A DNA stretch of 64,000 nt, from contig CAYXVU010000003.1 in NCBI GenBank assembly GCA_964468725.1, positions 11,827-75,826 of the forward strand. Reading direction: 5' to 3'. This DNA comes from CAYXVU01 sp964468725 (GTDB taxonomy: Bacteria; Acidobacteriota; Blastocatellia; UBA7656). The position numbers and the translations under genes are program-made. Below are positions 16,941 through 25,750 of this stretch, piece after piece. Below the pieces are notes generated by a model. The model searched no databases. It saw nothing but the letters and a program-made list of their open reading frames with translations, and was not told where the DNA came from. The first letter of the stretch is position 1, and each line of letters begins with the position of its first letter.

Positions 16941-18001
16941 TGCGTCAGTCGGTTTGCGCGGCGTTGATCTTGCTCGCTCTCGGTTGTTTTGCCAGTTGTG
17001 GGCGAGGCAGCGGCGTGCAGTCTTATTTGGAAGAGCCTTTTCCGAAACGGCTTTCGGACTGGCAGTTGTTCGTCAAAGGCGCGACGCCGCTGGTTCCCAA
17101 TCAGCGCGTCGTGCCTTATGACCTGAACACGCCGCTGTTTTCCGATTATGCCAGCAAGTATCGCTTTGTGTGGATGCCGGAAGGGACGGCGGCGACCTAT
17201 CACGAAGAGGAAGCCTTTGCCTTTCCGGTCGGCGCGATTCTTTCAAAGACTTTCGCCTATCCGGCAACGGATAGTTCGTCGGGCGAGCGCTTGATCGAAA
17301 CGCGCTTGTTGGTGAATACCGAAAGCGGATGGGTATCGCTGCCTTATGTCTGGAATGCTGAACAGACCGATGCGATACTGCAAATTGCAGGCAGTACAGC
17401 GCACATTGGCATGACGGATGCTAGCGGACAGGTGCAAACGATTCGTTACAACATTCCCAATACCAATGAGTGCGCGCAGTGCCACGATCTCTCAAAGACG
17501 CTATTGCCGGTCGGAACCAAAGCGCGGCAACTCAATCGTGACTTTGCCTACCCGGACGGCACGGCCAATCAACTGGATTACTGGACGAAGATCGGCTATT
17601 TGACAGGCGCGCCGCCCTCCTCTGCCGCTCCGAAGTTGGCCGTGTGGAATGACTCGCAGAGCGCTTCAATGGAGGCGCGCGCACGCGCCTATCTGGATGG
17701 CAACTGCGCCCACTGTCACCGCGCCAACGGTTCGGCGGGCTATACGGCGTTTTTGCTCGATTGGAAAGAGACAGACCCGCGCCGGTTGGGGTATTGTAAG
17801 AGTCCGAACTCTGCGGGTTTCTCCGGCAATCTGGCTTTTGACGTTGTGCCGGGAAAACCGGATGAGTCCATTTTGATCTATCGTATGCAATCCACACGCG
17901 CCAAAGAGATGATGCCGGAGATTGGGCGCAGCACCATTCACCAGGAAGGCTTGGCCTTGATTCGAGAATGGGTCGCTTCGCTCAAGGGCAAATGTGAATG
18001 A
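16940..18001 (+). CDS. SO2930 family diheme c-type cytochrome, putative lipoprotein
   Basis: ATG 16940 shares its A with the preceding TAA stop. The 353-residue product has a signal peptide with a lipobox-like end (LGCFASCGRG). The N-terminal domain (FPKRLSDWQLF, YDLNTPLFSDYASKYRFVWMP) is characteristic of the SO2930 family. Two heme sites are seen: NECAQCHDLSKTLLP and GNCAHCHRANGSAG. Proteins of this family accompany a beta-helix protein, as here. They are presumed periplasmic or surface electron-transfer partners, with no proven substrate. A 10-bp hairpin lies about 126 bp downstream. Confidence 0.85.
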   Translation: MRQSVCAALILLALGCFASCGRGSGVQSYLEEPFPKRLSDWQLFVKGATPLVPNQRVVPYDLNTPLFSDYASKYRFVWMPEGTAATYHEEEAFAFPVGAILSKTFAYPATDSSSGERLIETRLLVNTESGWVSLPYVWNAEQTDAILQIAGSTAHIGMTDASGQVQTIRYNIPNTNECAQCHDLSKTLLPVGTKARQLNRDFAYPDGTANQLDYWTKIGYLTGAPPSSAAPKLAVWNDSQSASMEARARAYLDGNCAHCHRANGSAGYTAFLLDWKETDPRRLGYCKSPNSAGFSGNLAFDVVPGKPDESILIYRMQSTRAKEMMPEIGRSTIHQEGLALIREWVASLKGKCE

Positions 18002-18126
18002 GCGCGCCGTCTCTGATTCGTTGATTTCTGTGCCCATAAGAGTTCTGCGACTGGCTGAGGGGCAGTCGGCGATCATCCTCACCGTCTTTGAAAGACCCAG
18101 CGGTTGCTTGCCGCTTGGCTGATGCT

Positions 18127-18155
18127 GCTGTCTTGCGACTGGGTTGCAAGACAGC
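18127..18155. terminator. Perfect 10-bp hairpin in the gap before the VWFA gene, possible terminator
   Basis: Arms GCTGTCTTGC and GCAAGACAGC enclose a 9-nt loop. No T-run follows, so factor-independent termination is uncertain. The surrounding gap 18002-18352 (about 350 bp) has no credible gene. A weaker hairpin around 18100-18121 and the strong GGAGGAGGAG ribosome site of the next gene at its right end are the only other signals. Confidence 0.4.
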
Positions 18156-18352
18156 GATTGGCAGTCATTCGAAAGGGTGTCAACTTTCCGCAACTCCGCA
18201 GCTTGGATTTCGTGATTTTGTCCGAGTCGTCCAACAGAGATGCAATTCTTCGGACAGCGGAGCCATTGCCGTTTGAAATCTAAGCATCTGTTAGGTTGTA
18301 ACTGTATTGACAGCAGCCGTGCCGGTCACCGCCGGTCGGAGGAGGAGAGGCT

Positions 18353-20608
18353 ATGGGAAGAAAAGTCATGAGTCTTTTCTTATGCGCGATGCTGAATTTT
18401 GTGACCTTTGCGCAAGAGCAAAAACCACAATCGGCTGACGAAAAACCTATTCGCATCACTGCTGAGTTGGTGCAATTGGATGTCGTCGTCACCGACAAAA
18501 ACGGGCAAGTAGTCAAGGGGCTGACCAAAGATGATTTCGAGGTCTTTGATAACGGCAAGAAGCAAAGCGTCAGTTTCTTTGAGTTCGTTGATTTAGTTGG
18601 CGGCAACAAGGCGGCGGATAAAGCGGCCCCTCAACCCGCAACTCCGGATAAAGACCCTGACAATTTGACCGAAGCCGACACGAAACGGGTGATGGCTTTT
18701 TTGGTGGATGATTTGACCATTCGCACCGAAGACATGACTTTTGTGCGCGAGATGATGGCGCGATTTGTTCGTGATCGCATGGGCGAGAATGATCTGGTCG
18801 CCATCATTCGCGTCGTCGGCGGGAAAGGGTTGCTGCAACAGTTCACCAATGATAAGCGGTTGCTGACCAAAGCCATTGAGTCACTGACGCCATCTTTGCA
18901 CTTTGCCAGCCGCGCATCAGCAAGTGCCGAAACGGCAGACCTCGGCGGCAGACCTGCGGAACTCAACGCGCTTACGTCCTCCACCTTGCGTGGGACGGCT
19001 GCGGGTGGCGCTGCTGCCGGTGCGGAGGGCGAAGGGGAAGAGGCGGATTTGACGGCGATTGCCGATCAGATCGAACAGAATCAGGAACTCGGTAAAGATG
19101 TGATGGATGAGGCGCGATTGATAATGCGCGCTACGATGCTGTTTGGCTCGGCGGACTACTGGGTGGATAGCATGAAAGAGTTGCCGGGGCGTAAATCGCT
19201 GGTCTTGATTTCGGGCGGCATTCCCTCTGTAGCCAATACAACGAATTTTGCTGCCACCGGCATTGATATTCCGGGCTTCATTGATAACCTGACTGACCGC
19301 GCGACGCGCGCTGGCGTCGCCATTCATACGATGGATGTTCGCGGACTTTCGGCCAATAGTGGTGTCGCCTCCTTCGCCGAAACGCCGGGAAAGAGCGCTC
19401 TGCCGACGACGATTGGCGAGTTGGCGCGGTCGGGCAGTTCGCGCTCCGCTGGAACCGGATTCGGACGCGTGCCGGATGAACGATTATTGGGGACTGACAC
19501 GCTGGAAGATCGTATGGGACTGCGACAACTGGCGTCGGCGACCGGCGGCATTGCGGTCTTTGATAAGAACAATTTTGGCGATGGATTGAACAAAATCATC
19601 GAAGCCAACCAATCCTACTATCTGCTTGCCTATCAGCCGATTGATACGAAATTCGATGGCAAGTTTCATAAGCTTGAAGTCAAAGTCAAACGCCCCGGTA
19701 TGAAGGTCTATGACAAGCGCGGGTATTTTGCTCGCAAAGAGGCGGCGAATGAAACTGCCCTGACCAAACAACAGCAAATTCTGGCGGCGATCAAATCACC
19801 GCTCGCCAAACGCGCCGTCAATGTCAACGCGCTGCTGACCTACCGCGCCGCCCCGCTGCCGAAAGCCGAAGGAAAAGACAAAGTCGCGCTTCACGGCGCG
19901 GTTGATATTCATATGTTGATTGACCCGAAGAACCTAAAGTTTGAAGCCGCGGGCGACAAGCAGCAAGTGACCTACGACGTGGCGGGCTTCGTCTTTGATG
20001 AGGTCGGGAAGATGCGCGGCGGTTTCAGCGAAACAGTTACCGTCAGTCTCGACCAAGAAGAGTATGAACGCGCGCGCGTCGAAGGTCTGAATTATACGGC
20101 GGACACGGTTTTGCCGCCGGGGGCGTATCAAGTGCGGCTTGCGGTGCGCGACAATCGCAGTGGGGCCGTCGGCACAGTGCAAAAGTATGTCGAGATACCG
20201 AACCTCTCTGATGGCCGGTTGACTAGTAGCCATTTGTTGATTGTCGGAGCGCCGCCCAACAACACCGCATCAACAGAGACGACGGTCATCGGGGGCAATC
20301 GCCGCGTTGCCAGCAAGCTGGATTTACGCTACCTGATGATGCTCTACAACGTGAAGTTGAAAGACGGGAAGTCACAGGCCAAAGGGCAGATGGTCATCTC
20401 GCAAAACGGCAAAGAGTTGTACCGCGAAACCGATGCCGACTTGCAACAGATGGGTAACAATTCGACGACCTTCTTGAAGATGGGGCAGATCGGTTTATCG
20501 CGCGTCAAACCCGGACGCTATACGATCACCATCACCCTGACCGACCCGCTGGCCGACAAACGGTTGCAGTCCATCACCCGCAGCACCGATTTCATCGTTG
20601 TGAAGTGA
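18353..20608 (+). CDS. Secreted VWFA-related domain protein
   Basis: The protein has 751 residues with an N-terminal signal peptide ending near residue 20. An acidobacterial-type VWFA-related domain begins with RITAELVQLDVVVTDKNGQVVKGLTKDDFEVFDNGKKQSV split over residues 33-72, followed by VMAFLVDDLTIRTEDMTFVREMM and ELPGRKSLVLISGGIPS. A low-complexity Ala/Gly/Glu stretch interrupts it near residue 220. The C-terminal half has beta-sandwich-like sequence. Such proteins are expanded in Acidobacteriota and their function is unknown. A GGAGGAGGAG site lies directly before ATG 18353. The stop overlaps the next gene's GTG. Confidence 0.83.
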   Translation: MGRKVMSLFLCAMLNFVTFAQEQKPQSADEKPIRITAELVQLDVVVTDKNGQVVKGLTKDDFEVFDNGKKQSVSFFEFVDLVGGNKAADKAAPQPATPDKDPDNLTEADTKRVMAFLVDDLTIRTEDMTFVREMMARFVRDRMGENDLVAIIRVVGGKGLLQQFTNDKRLLTKAIESLTPSLHFASRASASAETADLGGRPAELNALTSSTLRGTAAGGAAAGAEGEGEEADLTAIADQIEQNQELGKDVMDEARLIMRATMLFGSADYWVDSMKELPGRKSLVLISGGIPSVANTTNFAATGIDIPGFIDNLTDRATRAGVAIHTMDVRGLSANSGVASFAETPGKSALPTTIGELARSGSSRSAGTGFGRVPDERLLGTDTLEDRMGLRQLASATGGIAVFDKNNFGDGLNKIIEANQSYYLLAYQPIDTKFDGKFHKLEVKVKRPGMKVYDKRGYFARKEAANETALTKQQQILAAIKSPLAKRAVNVNALLTYRAAPLPKAEGKDKVALHGAVDIHMLIDPKNLKFEAAGDKQQVTYDVAGFVFDEVGKMRGGFSETVTVSLDQEEYERARVEGLNYTADTVLPPGAYQVRLAVRDNRSGAVGTVQKYVEIPNLSDGRLTSSHLLIVGAPPNNTASTETTVIGGNRRVASKLDLRYLMMLYNVKLKDGKSQAKGQMVISQNGKELYRETDADLQQMGNNSTTFLKMGQIGLSRVKPGRYTITITLTDPLADKRLQSITRSTDFIVVK

Positions 20609-21351
20609 GGAGGCGGCAGGCTGCGACGCAGGAGAGTGTGGAACACGACCATTCACCGGAAGCCATCAGAGACCGGCTCTCTGCCGGGCCTCGACATAGT
20701 TACCTCCGCGATTGGGTCTATGGCGGGATAGATGGCGCGGTCACCACTTTCGCGGTCGTTGCGGGAGTGATCGGCGCCAGCCTCTCTCCGAAAGTCGTTC
20801 TCATCATCGGCGCGGCCAATATCTTGGCCGATGGGTTTTCCATGGCGGCCAGCAACTATCTGGGAACCAAAACCGAACACGACGAGCGCGAACGCTTGAA
20901 GGCCATCGAACATCGCCACATTGACGCCTCCCCCGAAGGCGAGCGCGAAGAGATTCGCCACATCTATCGAGAGAAAGGATTCGAAGAAGAGGAGTTGGAG
21001 CGCGTTGTCGAATTGATTACGGCTGACCGCGAGCGTTGGGTGCAGACCATGCTGGTTGAAGAGTACGGCTTGCCGATGGAGGTGCGCTCCGCCTGGCTGG
21101 CGGCGCTTTCGACCTTCAGCGCCTTTCTGATCTGCGGATTGGTTCCCTTGCTACCGTTTCTGTTCGGGTGGAGTGAGGCTTTCGGGTTGTCTACGACGCT
21201 GACCGGGATTACCTTCTTTGCCATCGGCAGCGTGAAGAGTTTTTGGTCAACCGTCTCGTGGCTGCGCTCCGGCATCGAAACGTTGGCCGTTGGTTCGGCG
21301 GCTGCCGGACTTGCGTATGCGGTCGGCGTGCTGCTCGGCGGGCTGCAATGA
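20605..21351 (+). CDS. VIT1/CCC1-family metal transporter
   Basis: The protein has 248 residues. DWVYGGIDGAVTTFAVVAGVIGASLSPKVVLIIGAANILADGFSMAASNYLGTKTEHDERERL, spread over residues 37-98, is the diagnostic first half of the family. It has GxIDGAVTTF and NxxADGxSMAxxxYL motifs and then an acidic metal-binding helical hairpin (EREEIRHIYREKGFEEEEL). Three C-terminal helices complete the fold. Members export Fe2+ or Mn2+ from the cytoplasm. GTG 20605 overlaps the VWFA stop by 4 bp, so the two are coupled. A start at a later codon is possible. Confidence 0.9.
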   Translation: MRRRQAATQESVEHDHSPEAIRDRLSAGPRHSYLRDWVYGGIDGAVTTFAVVAGVIGASLSPKVVLIIGAANILADGFSMAASNYLGTKTEHDERERLKAIEHRHIDASPEGEREEIRHIYREKGFEEEELERVVELITADRERWVQTMLVEEYGLPMEVRSAWLAALSTFSAFLICGLVPLLPFLFGWSEAFGLSTTLTGITFFAIGSVKSFWSTVSWLRSGIETLAVGSAAAGLAYAVGVLLGGLQ

Positions 21352-21636
21352 ATGGCCAAAACGCAATCTGACGACGCCCGTCGAAACGGGTCACTGGTCA
21401 CCAAACGATTGTCAGAATAACCCTTCGCGGTGTGAACTTCCGCACCCGATTGCGCGCTTTCACGCAATTTCACCCTACTCTCTTCCTGAACTTGTTGCTC
21501 TGATAGGGAATCATCACCGTTATGGGCGGCATAGTGATTGCAACCTTTACATCGTTCGGCATAGTAAGGATGAGGGTTGAGTTTCGCACGCCGGTATGTG
21601 CTTAGCAGGCAGGAAGCGGAAGGGAGGGACAGGGCG

Positions 21637-22359
21637 ATGAAATCATCTTTCGGATTGTGCATGATCGAGAATTGTTTGGACTGTGAGCAGCGCACACACT
21701 ATCTATTTTGCAATCTTTCTCCTGATTCGTTACAGGCGCTTGAAGAGATCAAATACACAACGCTCTATTCGAAGGGAACGGTTCTCTTTGTCGAAGGTCA
21801 GTCGGCGCGCGGCATCTTTATCCTCTGTCAGGGGCGCGTGAAGTTATCGACTACGTCGAGTGATGGCAAGACCTTGATAACAGAGATTGCCGAAGGCGGG
21901 GAAGTGTTGGGGCTGAGCGCGACGGTTTCTGGCACAACCTACGAAGTGACCGCCGAAGCATTGGAATCTTGTCAGGTGAATTTCATTCGCCAAAGCGACT
22001 TTCGAACCTTTCTATCGGCGCATAACGACGCCGCCTTACGAGTTGGTGAACATCTCAGCCGCAACTATCAAACCGCGCACGAGCAGCGTCGAACCATTGG
22101 GCTGGCGCGCACCTCGCTGCAAAAGTTTGCCAACTTCCTGCTCGAATGGAGCGCGCAGCAGGGCAAGCCGACCGAACAAGGCGTGCGCTTGAAGATTACC
22201 TTGACGCACGAAGCCATCGCGCAAATGATCGGGGCATCGCGCGAGACTGTGACGCGACTCTTCGGCGATTTGAAGAGTCGCGGAGTGATTCACGTCAAAG
22301 GCTCAACCTTGCTGATTTGTGATCCCGACGTCCTCCAAGAATTAGCTCACCCCGGATAG
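21637..22359 (+). CDS. Crp/Fnr-family regulator, FNR-like with N-terminal cysteines
   Basis: The protein has 240 residues from ATG 21637, preceded by AAGGGAGGG. The N-terminus holds cysteines in CMIENCLDCEQRTHYLFC (Cys8, 13, 16, 25). A further Cys in TAEALESCQVNF lies close to where FNR has Cys122, so an oxygen- or NO-sensitive [4Fe-4S] cluster is plausible. A cyclic-nucleotide-type beta-roll follows (GTVLFVEGQSARGIFILCQGRVKL). The winged helix carries the FNR-like recognition helix ASRETVTRLFGDL with E..(S/T)R spacing. It is probably the anaerobic or NO switch for the surrounding nitrate genes. Exact FNR boxes were not found by eye. Confidence 0.85.
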   Translation: MKSSFGLCMIENCLDCEQRTHYLFCNLSPDSLQALEEIKYTTLYSKGTVLFVEGQSARGIFILCQGRVKLSTTSSDGKTLITEIAEGGEVLGLSATVSGTTYEVTAEALESCQVNFIRQSDFRTFLSAHNDAALRVGEHLSRNYQTAHEQRRTIGLARTSLQKFANFLLEWSAQQGKPTEQGVRLKITLTHEAIAQMIGASRETVTRLFGDLKSRGVIHVKGSTLLICDPDVLQELAHPG

Positions 22360-22592
22360 AAAATCAGCGACCGCCTGCCCTGACCGCTTGCTTTCCGATA
22401 TGTGACCTGGATTACGTGGAGCCGTGATGGCGCGCACTGACTATCGCGGGTTCAGGAGGGTAAACTAATTGTCGTTTTTAGCGCTTGTCGCGTGGCTTTC
22501 CGTTGCCTGTGACCATGAGGACATCTGCGCCGTTTTGATGATTTAACGATGAATCCGATTTCCGTCACATCCAATGGAAAACGGCTATCGTA

Positions 22593-22609
22593 GTGAGGCT
22601 TGGCCTCAC
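22593..22609. repeat. 7-bp inverted repeat in the 22360-22849 gap
   Basis: GTGAGGC-TTG-GCCTCAC is a perfect 7-bp hairpin. The 490-bp gap between the FNR-like gene and the next secreted protein shows no supported gene or riboswitch. Besides this hairpin I see only the AAAAGAGGTG ribosome site at its right end. Confidence 0.35.
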
Positions 22610-22849
22610 AGTCATTCATCGGGTCAGGGACGCTGGCTGGCGTGTGGTGAATCATCCGACTATGTGGCAGGGTCAGTTGCGGTTGACCTCTGACCGCACC
22701 CCGAGCAAGTCGGGACGGGGTACTGCCCAAACGAAGAAACGAATGACAAAGTTGAAGCCTATCGCACCCTCGCCGTAGAGCCGACTTGGCGCCGCGAACG
22801 CCTCCACTCCTCAGCCGCCTGCCTGACATCACCAAAAGAGGTGTCAGCT

Positions 22850-24304
22850 ATGAAATACAAGCCTGTTATCTTTGCCCTTCTCACTCTGTTTCTGTTGCTG
22901 CCAACGCACCATCATTTTAGCCAAAATCAATCCGCCGCCCGCACCGAAACGAATTGGGGATTGCATACGACAACCTTTACGACTCCGCACGGACAAGTTC
23001 GGGTCTATCTGCCGGATGACTTGTCCGTCGGCGATGCCATATCGGGAACGGTGATGGCTGAACCGGCGGGACAAACGGCAGATGAGCGCCGGAAGAACGG
23101 CGATGAGTTGAACGGCTATGTCGTAGAGTTGGGAGACCGCAAGGTCACGACCTCGGAAAAGCAGTTTCAATGGATGGTTCCGGCAGACGCGACGACGGGC
23201 CTGGTGCAACTGATCCTCCGCAATAACGGTAAGCGGGAGATTGGCAAAACGGCAGTTCCGGTCTCTCAGTTCTCCCAAGCGGCTGAAGGCTGGCCTACCG
23301 GAACGGGACAGGATTTTTTCTTACCCCATGCCGCTCAAGCGGGTAGACCGATTCAAATCTCTGGTCGGTTTGACGGGAAGTGGAATACGACCCGCCTGCA
23401 AATTGGCGGGCAAGAGGCGCGCATTTTGGCTGAGTCTCCGCGCAAGATCGTCGGAGAAAATCCGCAAGAGAGGGTCGGGCAGATCGAGATTGAGGTGCGT
23501 GAAGGCAGCCGCATAACTCGGGGGAAGTTACACAACCTCGGCGTCCGACTCAGTTCGCCCAAGCTCAACTTGATAAGAGGCGAGCAGACAACCCTGATGA
23601 TAGAAGTGACCGGACTGGTTGGACTTGAGCAAAACATCCCTTTGGTTATTGAAAACCGAACGCCGCAAGTTGTCTCTCTGGAAGGCGGCGATGTCTTGAC
23701 GGTCGTCATTGACCCGCAAAAGGTCTCGGCCACAGACCTCTACAGGCTCACTCTACCCCTGATCGGGGTCAGCACCGGGAGTTTCTCGATTCAGGCTTCC
23801 GTACAATCGGAAATCCCGCCGCCCTACTCCTGTTGCGAAAGGGAGATTCGCTTGAAAGCGGACGCCAAAGGCGACTCAGATGGCAAAACGATGATTATCA
23901 ACAATCAGACGCAAAGAGTCATATCTATCCGCATCAAGGTGCCGATTCAATTTGATTGTCAGGAAGAGAGAGAAAAGGATTGCATCGGCAAGTTCAACGC
24001 CTCCATCCAATACGAGCCGCGCCAATATAACAAAGCGATGGATAACTATGACGTGAAACCCGAAACCTCGAGCTTGAGAAACAGTTGGAGCAAAGCCAAA
24101 TGCGATGGTCACAGCCACTCGGATACGGTGACCGTATTGTGGGAAGGAACCTATCCGGGAACGCATGCCGTGAAAGGAACGCTGAAGCTGGAACTGACGA
24201 CCGCGAAGGAGAAAGGACAAATCAATCACCTCCTTTCCCTTGATGTGGATGCCAGTGCTGACAAAGTAACCTTGAAAAACGCCCGCCTGGATGCCTTGAA
24301 GTAG
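22850..24304 (+). CDS. Secreted protein of unknown function, beta-sandwich-like
   Basis: The protein has 484 residues with a signal peptide (IFALLTLFLLLPTHHHF). The body is beta-rich with repeated carbohydrate- or Ig-like sandwich sequence (VRVYLPDDLSVGDAISGTV near residue 47; RPIQISGRFDGKWNTTRLQIGG near 165; GEQTTLMIEVTGLVGLEQ near 243). A cysteine-containing region near 325-345 (CCEREI) and 364-371 (CQEEREKDC) suggests disulfides. I do not recognise the family. The ATG at 22850 has AAGAGGTG upstream. The next gene, also secreted, follows 38 bp later, so the two are likely co-transcribed. Confidence 0.75.
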   Translation: MKYKPVIFALLTLFLLLPTHHHFSQNQSAARTETNWGLHTTTFTTPHGQVRVYLPDDLSVGDAISGTVMAEPAGQTADERRKNGDELNGYVVELGDRKVTTSEKQFQWMVPADATTGLVQLILRNNGKREIGKTAVPVSQFSQAAEGWPTGTGQDFFLPHAAQAGRPIQISGRFDGKWNTTRLQIGGQEARILAESPRKIVGENPQERVGQIEIEVREGSRITRGKLHNLGVRLSSPKLNLIRGEQTTLMIEVTGLVGLEQNIPLVIENRTPQVVSLEGGDVLTVVIDPQKVSATDLYRLTLPLIGVSTGSFSIQASVQSEIPPPYSCCEREIRLKADAKGDSDGKTMIINNQTQRVISIRIKVPIQFDCQEEREKDCIGKFNASIQYEPRQYNKAMDNYDVKPETSSLRNSWSKAKCDGHSHSDTVTVLWEGTYPGTHAVKGTLKLELTTAKEKGQINHLLSLDVDASADKVTLKNARLDALK

Positions 24305-24342
24305 AGAAGGCGCTTCAAATTGTCTGGTACAGGAGGATGGAT

Positions 24343-24933
24343 ATGAAGAACTTGTCTAAAAGCAAGATCAGAGTTACCGGATGGATGCTGGGATTCCTCA
24401 CCACTCTGCCCCTCACTCTTATGGCCCAAGGTGGAGGAAGAGTGCCATCCGCCGAACAAGCCCTTACTCGTGAACTCAGCGCGGCCCTACTCGAAGCCGC
24501 TCAGAAACAACATCTCAACCTTGATCTGGCCGGTTTGGTTTACGTCGGTCAGCGAGGCACCTTAGTGGCCAACGTTGGCGTGAGCGGAGTTGAACGGTTG
24601 CGCCTGGAAGACCTGGCGCGCGGCGCGGATGTTTTCTTCTTCCATCTTGCAACCAATCACAAATCGGCTGTACCGCCGGGCTTTTACAAAGTTCGTCTAT
24701 CACGAGAAGCGCAATCGCAGACGCCCATGAGCCAACGCGCGATCAATACCGGAGGCTGGCAGGCCAAGTTGATTGATGACACTGGCAAGGTGGTCGCCAC
24801 GCGCTCGGCTCAGGTCGGCTCAGGAGAGGAGACGCAACGGATCAGATGGACGGCGGGTTTTGGCGAATGCGGTTTTTACATTGATGCCCATTGGAGTTCG
24901 ATTACGGTCACCGTTTGTATCGGTGTGGATTGA
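24343..24933 (+). CDS. Small secreted protein of unknown function
   Basis: The protein has 196 residues with a signal peptide (MLGFLTTLPLTLMAQ). ATG 24343 is chosen because AGGAGG (24331-24336) has ideal spacing to it; an ATG at 24337 is too close. The mature part has an AEQALTRELSAALLEAAQ helix and then a beta-rich domain ending in CGFYIDAHWSSITVTVCIGVD with two cysteines. No family is recognised. It appears to be in a run with 22850-24304 and 25105-25500, all secreted. Confidence 0.7.
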   Translation: MKNLSKSKIRVTGWMLGFLTTLPLTLMAQGGGRVPSAEQALTRELSAALLEAAQKQHLNLDLAGLVYVGQRGTLVANVGVSGVERLRLEDLARGADVFFFHLATNHKSAVPPGFYKVRLSREAQSQTPMSQRAINTGGWQAKLIDDTGKVVATRSAQVGSGEETQRIRWTAGFGECGFYIDAHWSSITVTVCIGVD

Positions 24934-25009
24934 ATGACCCTCGCCAAGTCGGCGACTATGCAATGGCGACTCGGGGGCGTCCGTTTGTCGGCAGGCGGCA
25001 ATGTGATGG

Positions 25010-25046
25010 CGATCACAGGTGAGCGTGATCGTGGATACCGATTTTT
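25010..25046 (+). terminator. Possible terminator: 7-bp hairpin and T-run
   Basis: CGATCAC and GTGATCG pair across an 8-nt loop; a six-T run starts 10 nt after the stem, and a second T-run follows in the repeated unit CCGATTTTTT. The hairpin lies in the 171-bp gap between two secreted-protein genes. The distance to the T-run makes it a weak candidate. Confidence 0.35.
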
Positions 25047-25104
25047 TGCCGCCGATTTTTTATGCTCATCCCAGCTAATTGAAACTTTTCGGCGGAGGAT
25101 GAGT

Positions 25105-25500
25105 ATGAAACGTCTTTTTATCATTGGGTCGCTGGTCTTATTGGTAACCGCCTTTGCTTCTTCCTTCGTTCCGCGCAGCCAAGCGAGCGAGTCGGAACGG
25201 CAAAGCGCCGTGTTTGAATTCAAAGAGCGCGTCAAACTCAGAGGGGTCTATCTGACAGGCAAATGCCTTTTCGTTCACGATGAAAAATTGATGGCTGCAG
25301 GGCAGCCGTGTACGGAAATCTATAGCTATGAGGGCAATCGCCGGGGCGAATTGTTGACCTCTTTTCATTGCACGCCGGTGGCGCGTGGCAAAGTCTCGCA
25401 ATTCACGCTGACCAGCGTTTGGCGCGGCGCACCGCACAACATCCGCGAAGTGCGCGAATATCAATTTGCCGGTAGCACCGAAGGGCATCAGGTTCCTTGA
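25105..25500 (+). CDS. Small secreted protein of unknown function
   Basis: The protein has 131 residues with a signal peptide (LFIIGSLVLLVTAFASSF). The mature part has three cysteines (GKCLFVHDEKLM, QPCTEIYSY, SFHCTPVARG) and is beta-rich. GGCGGAGG at 25091-25098 fits ATG 25105. No family is recognised. The 3' end of this gene, including its stop, lies inside the cobalamin-riboswitch-like element that starts about 25483. Confidence 0.68.
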   Translation: MKRLFIIGSLVLLVTAFASSFVPRSQASESERQSAVFEFKERVKLRGVYLTGKCLFVHDEKLMAAGQPCTEIYSYEGNRRGELLTSFHCTPVARGKVSQFTLTSVWRGAPHNIREVREYQFAGSTEGHQVP

Positions 25501-25582
25501 AGATTGGATGATAGAGAAGCAGGAGTCGAATCCTACTGGTTTGCAACTGTGAGTGGATCGTCTGTCTCAGAAGTCCTGCCGC
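25483..25582 (+). promoter_or_regulatory. Cobalamin riboswitch-like element (short form)
   Basis: Conserved blocks of the cobalamin aptamer appear in order. These are CAGGTTCC (25489-25496), GAGAAGCAGG (25513-25522), GAATCC (25528-25533), GCAACTGTGAG (25543-25553), and AGAAGTCCTGCC (25569-25580), which matches the invariant AGA-x-CCTGCC end. The P7-P9 region is absent or very short, as in short AdoCbl-type variants. The element overlaps the stop of the upstream gene. Its 3' strand is reused as the 5' arm of the terminator at 25573-25605. Downstream genes are the ankyrin protein, hemerythrin and possibly nrfHA. A covariance-model score is needed for certainty. Confidence 0.7.
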
Positions 25583-25605
25583 AACCGGGCGGCAGGACAT
25601 TTTTT
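25573..25605 (+). terminator. Strong intrinsic terminator sharing a strand with the riboswitch
   Basis: GTCCTGCCGC (25573-25582) pairs perfectly with GCGGCAGGAC (25589-25598) over a 6-nt loop, followed by ATTTTTTATT. The left arm contains the CCTGCC block that closes the cobalamin aptamer. Aptamer closure and terminator formation therefore look mutually exclusive. Confidence 0.85.
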
Positions 25606-25750
25606 ATTCTTTGCAGACCATCGAGGCCGTCGCCCCTCGCCAAACGGCGTGACGCGAATCACCCGCGACGGTGACCGGTGGCACAGCGCCCGGCAGACGA
25701 TTTGCGCTCCAATTACCCATGAGAAACGCCAGACTCTCGGGGGACGAATC

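Noticed and set aside
25519..25535. AGGAGTCGAATCCT, resembling a tRNA T-arm
   Set aside because: No acceptor, anticodon or D arm fits around it; the surrounding blocks match the cobalamin aptamer instead.
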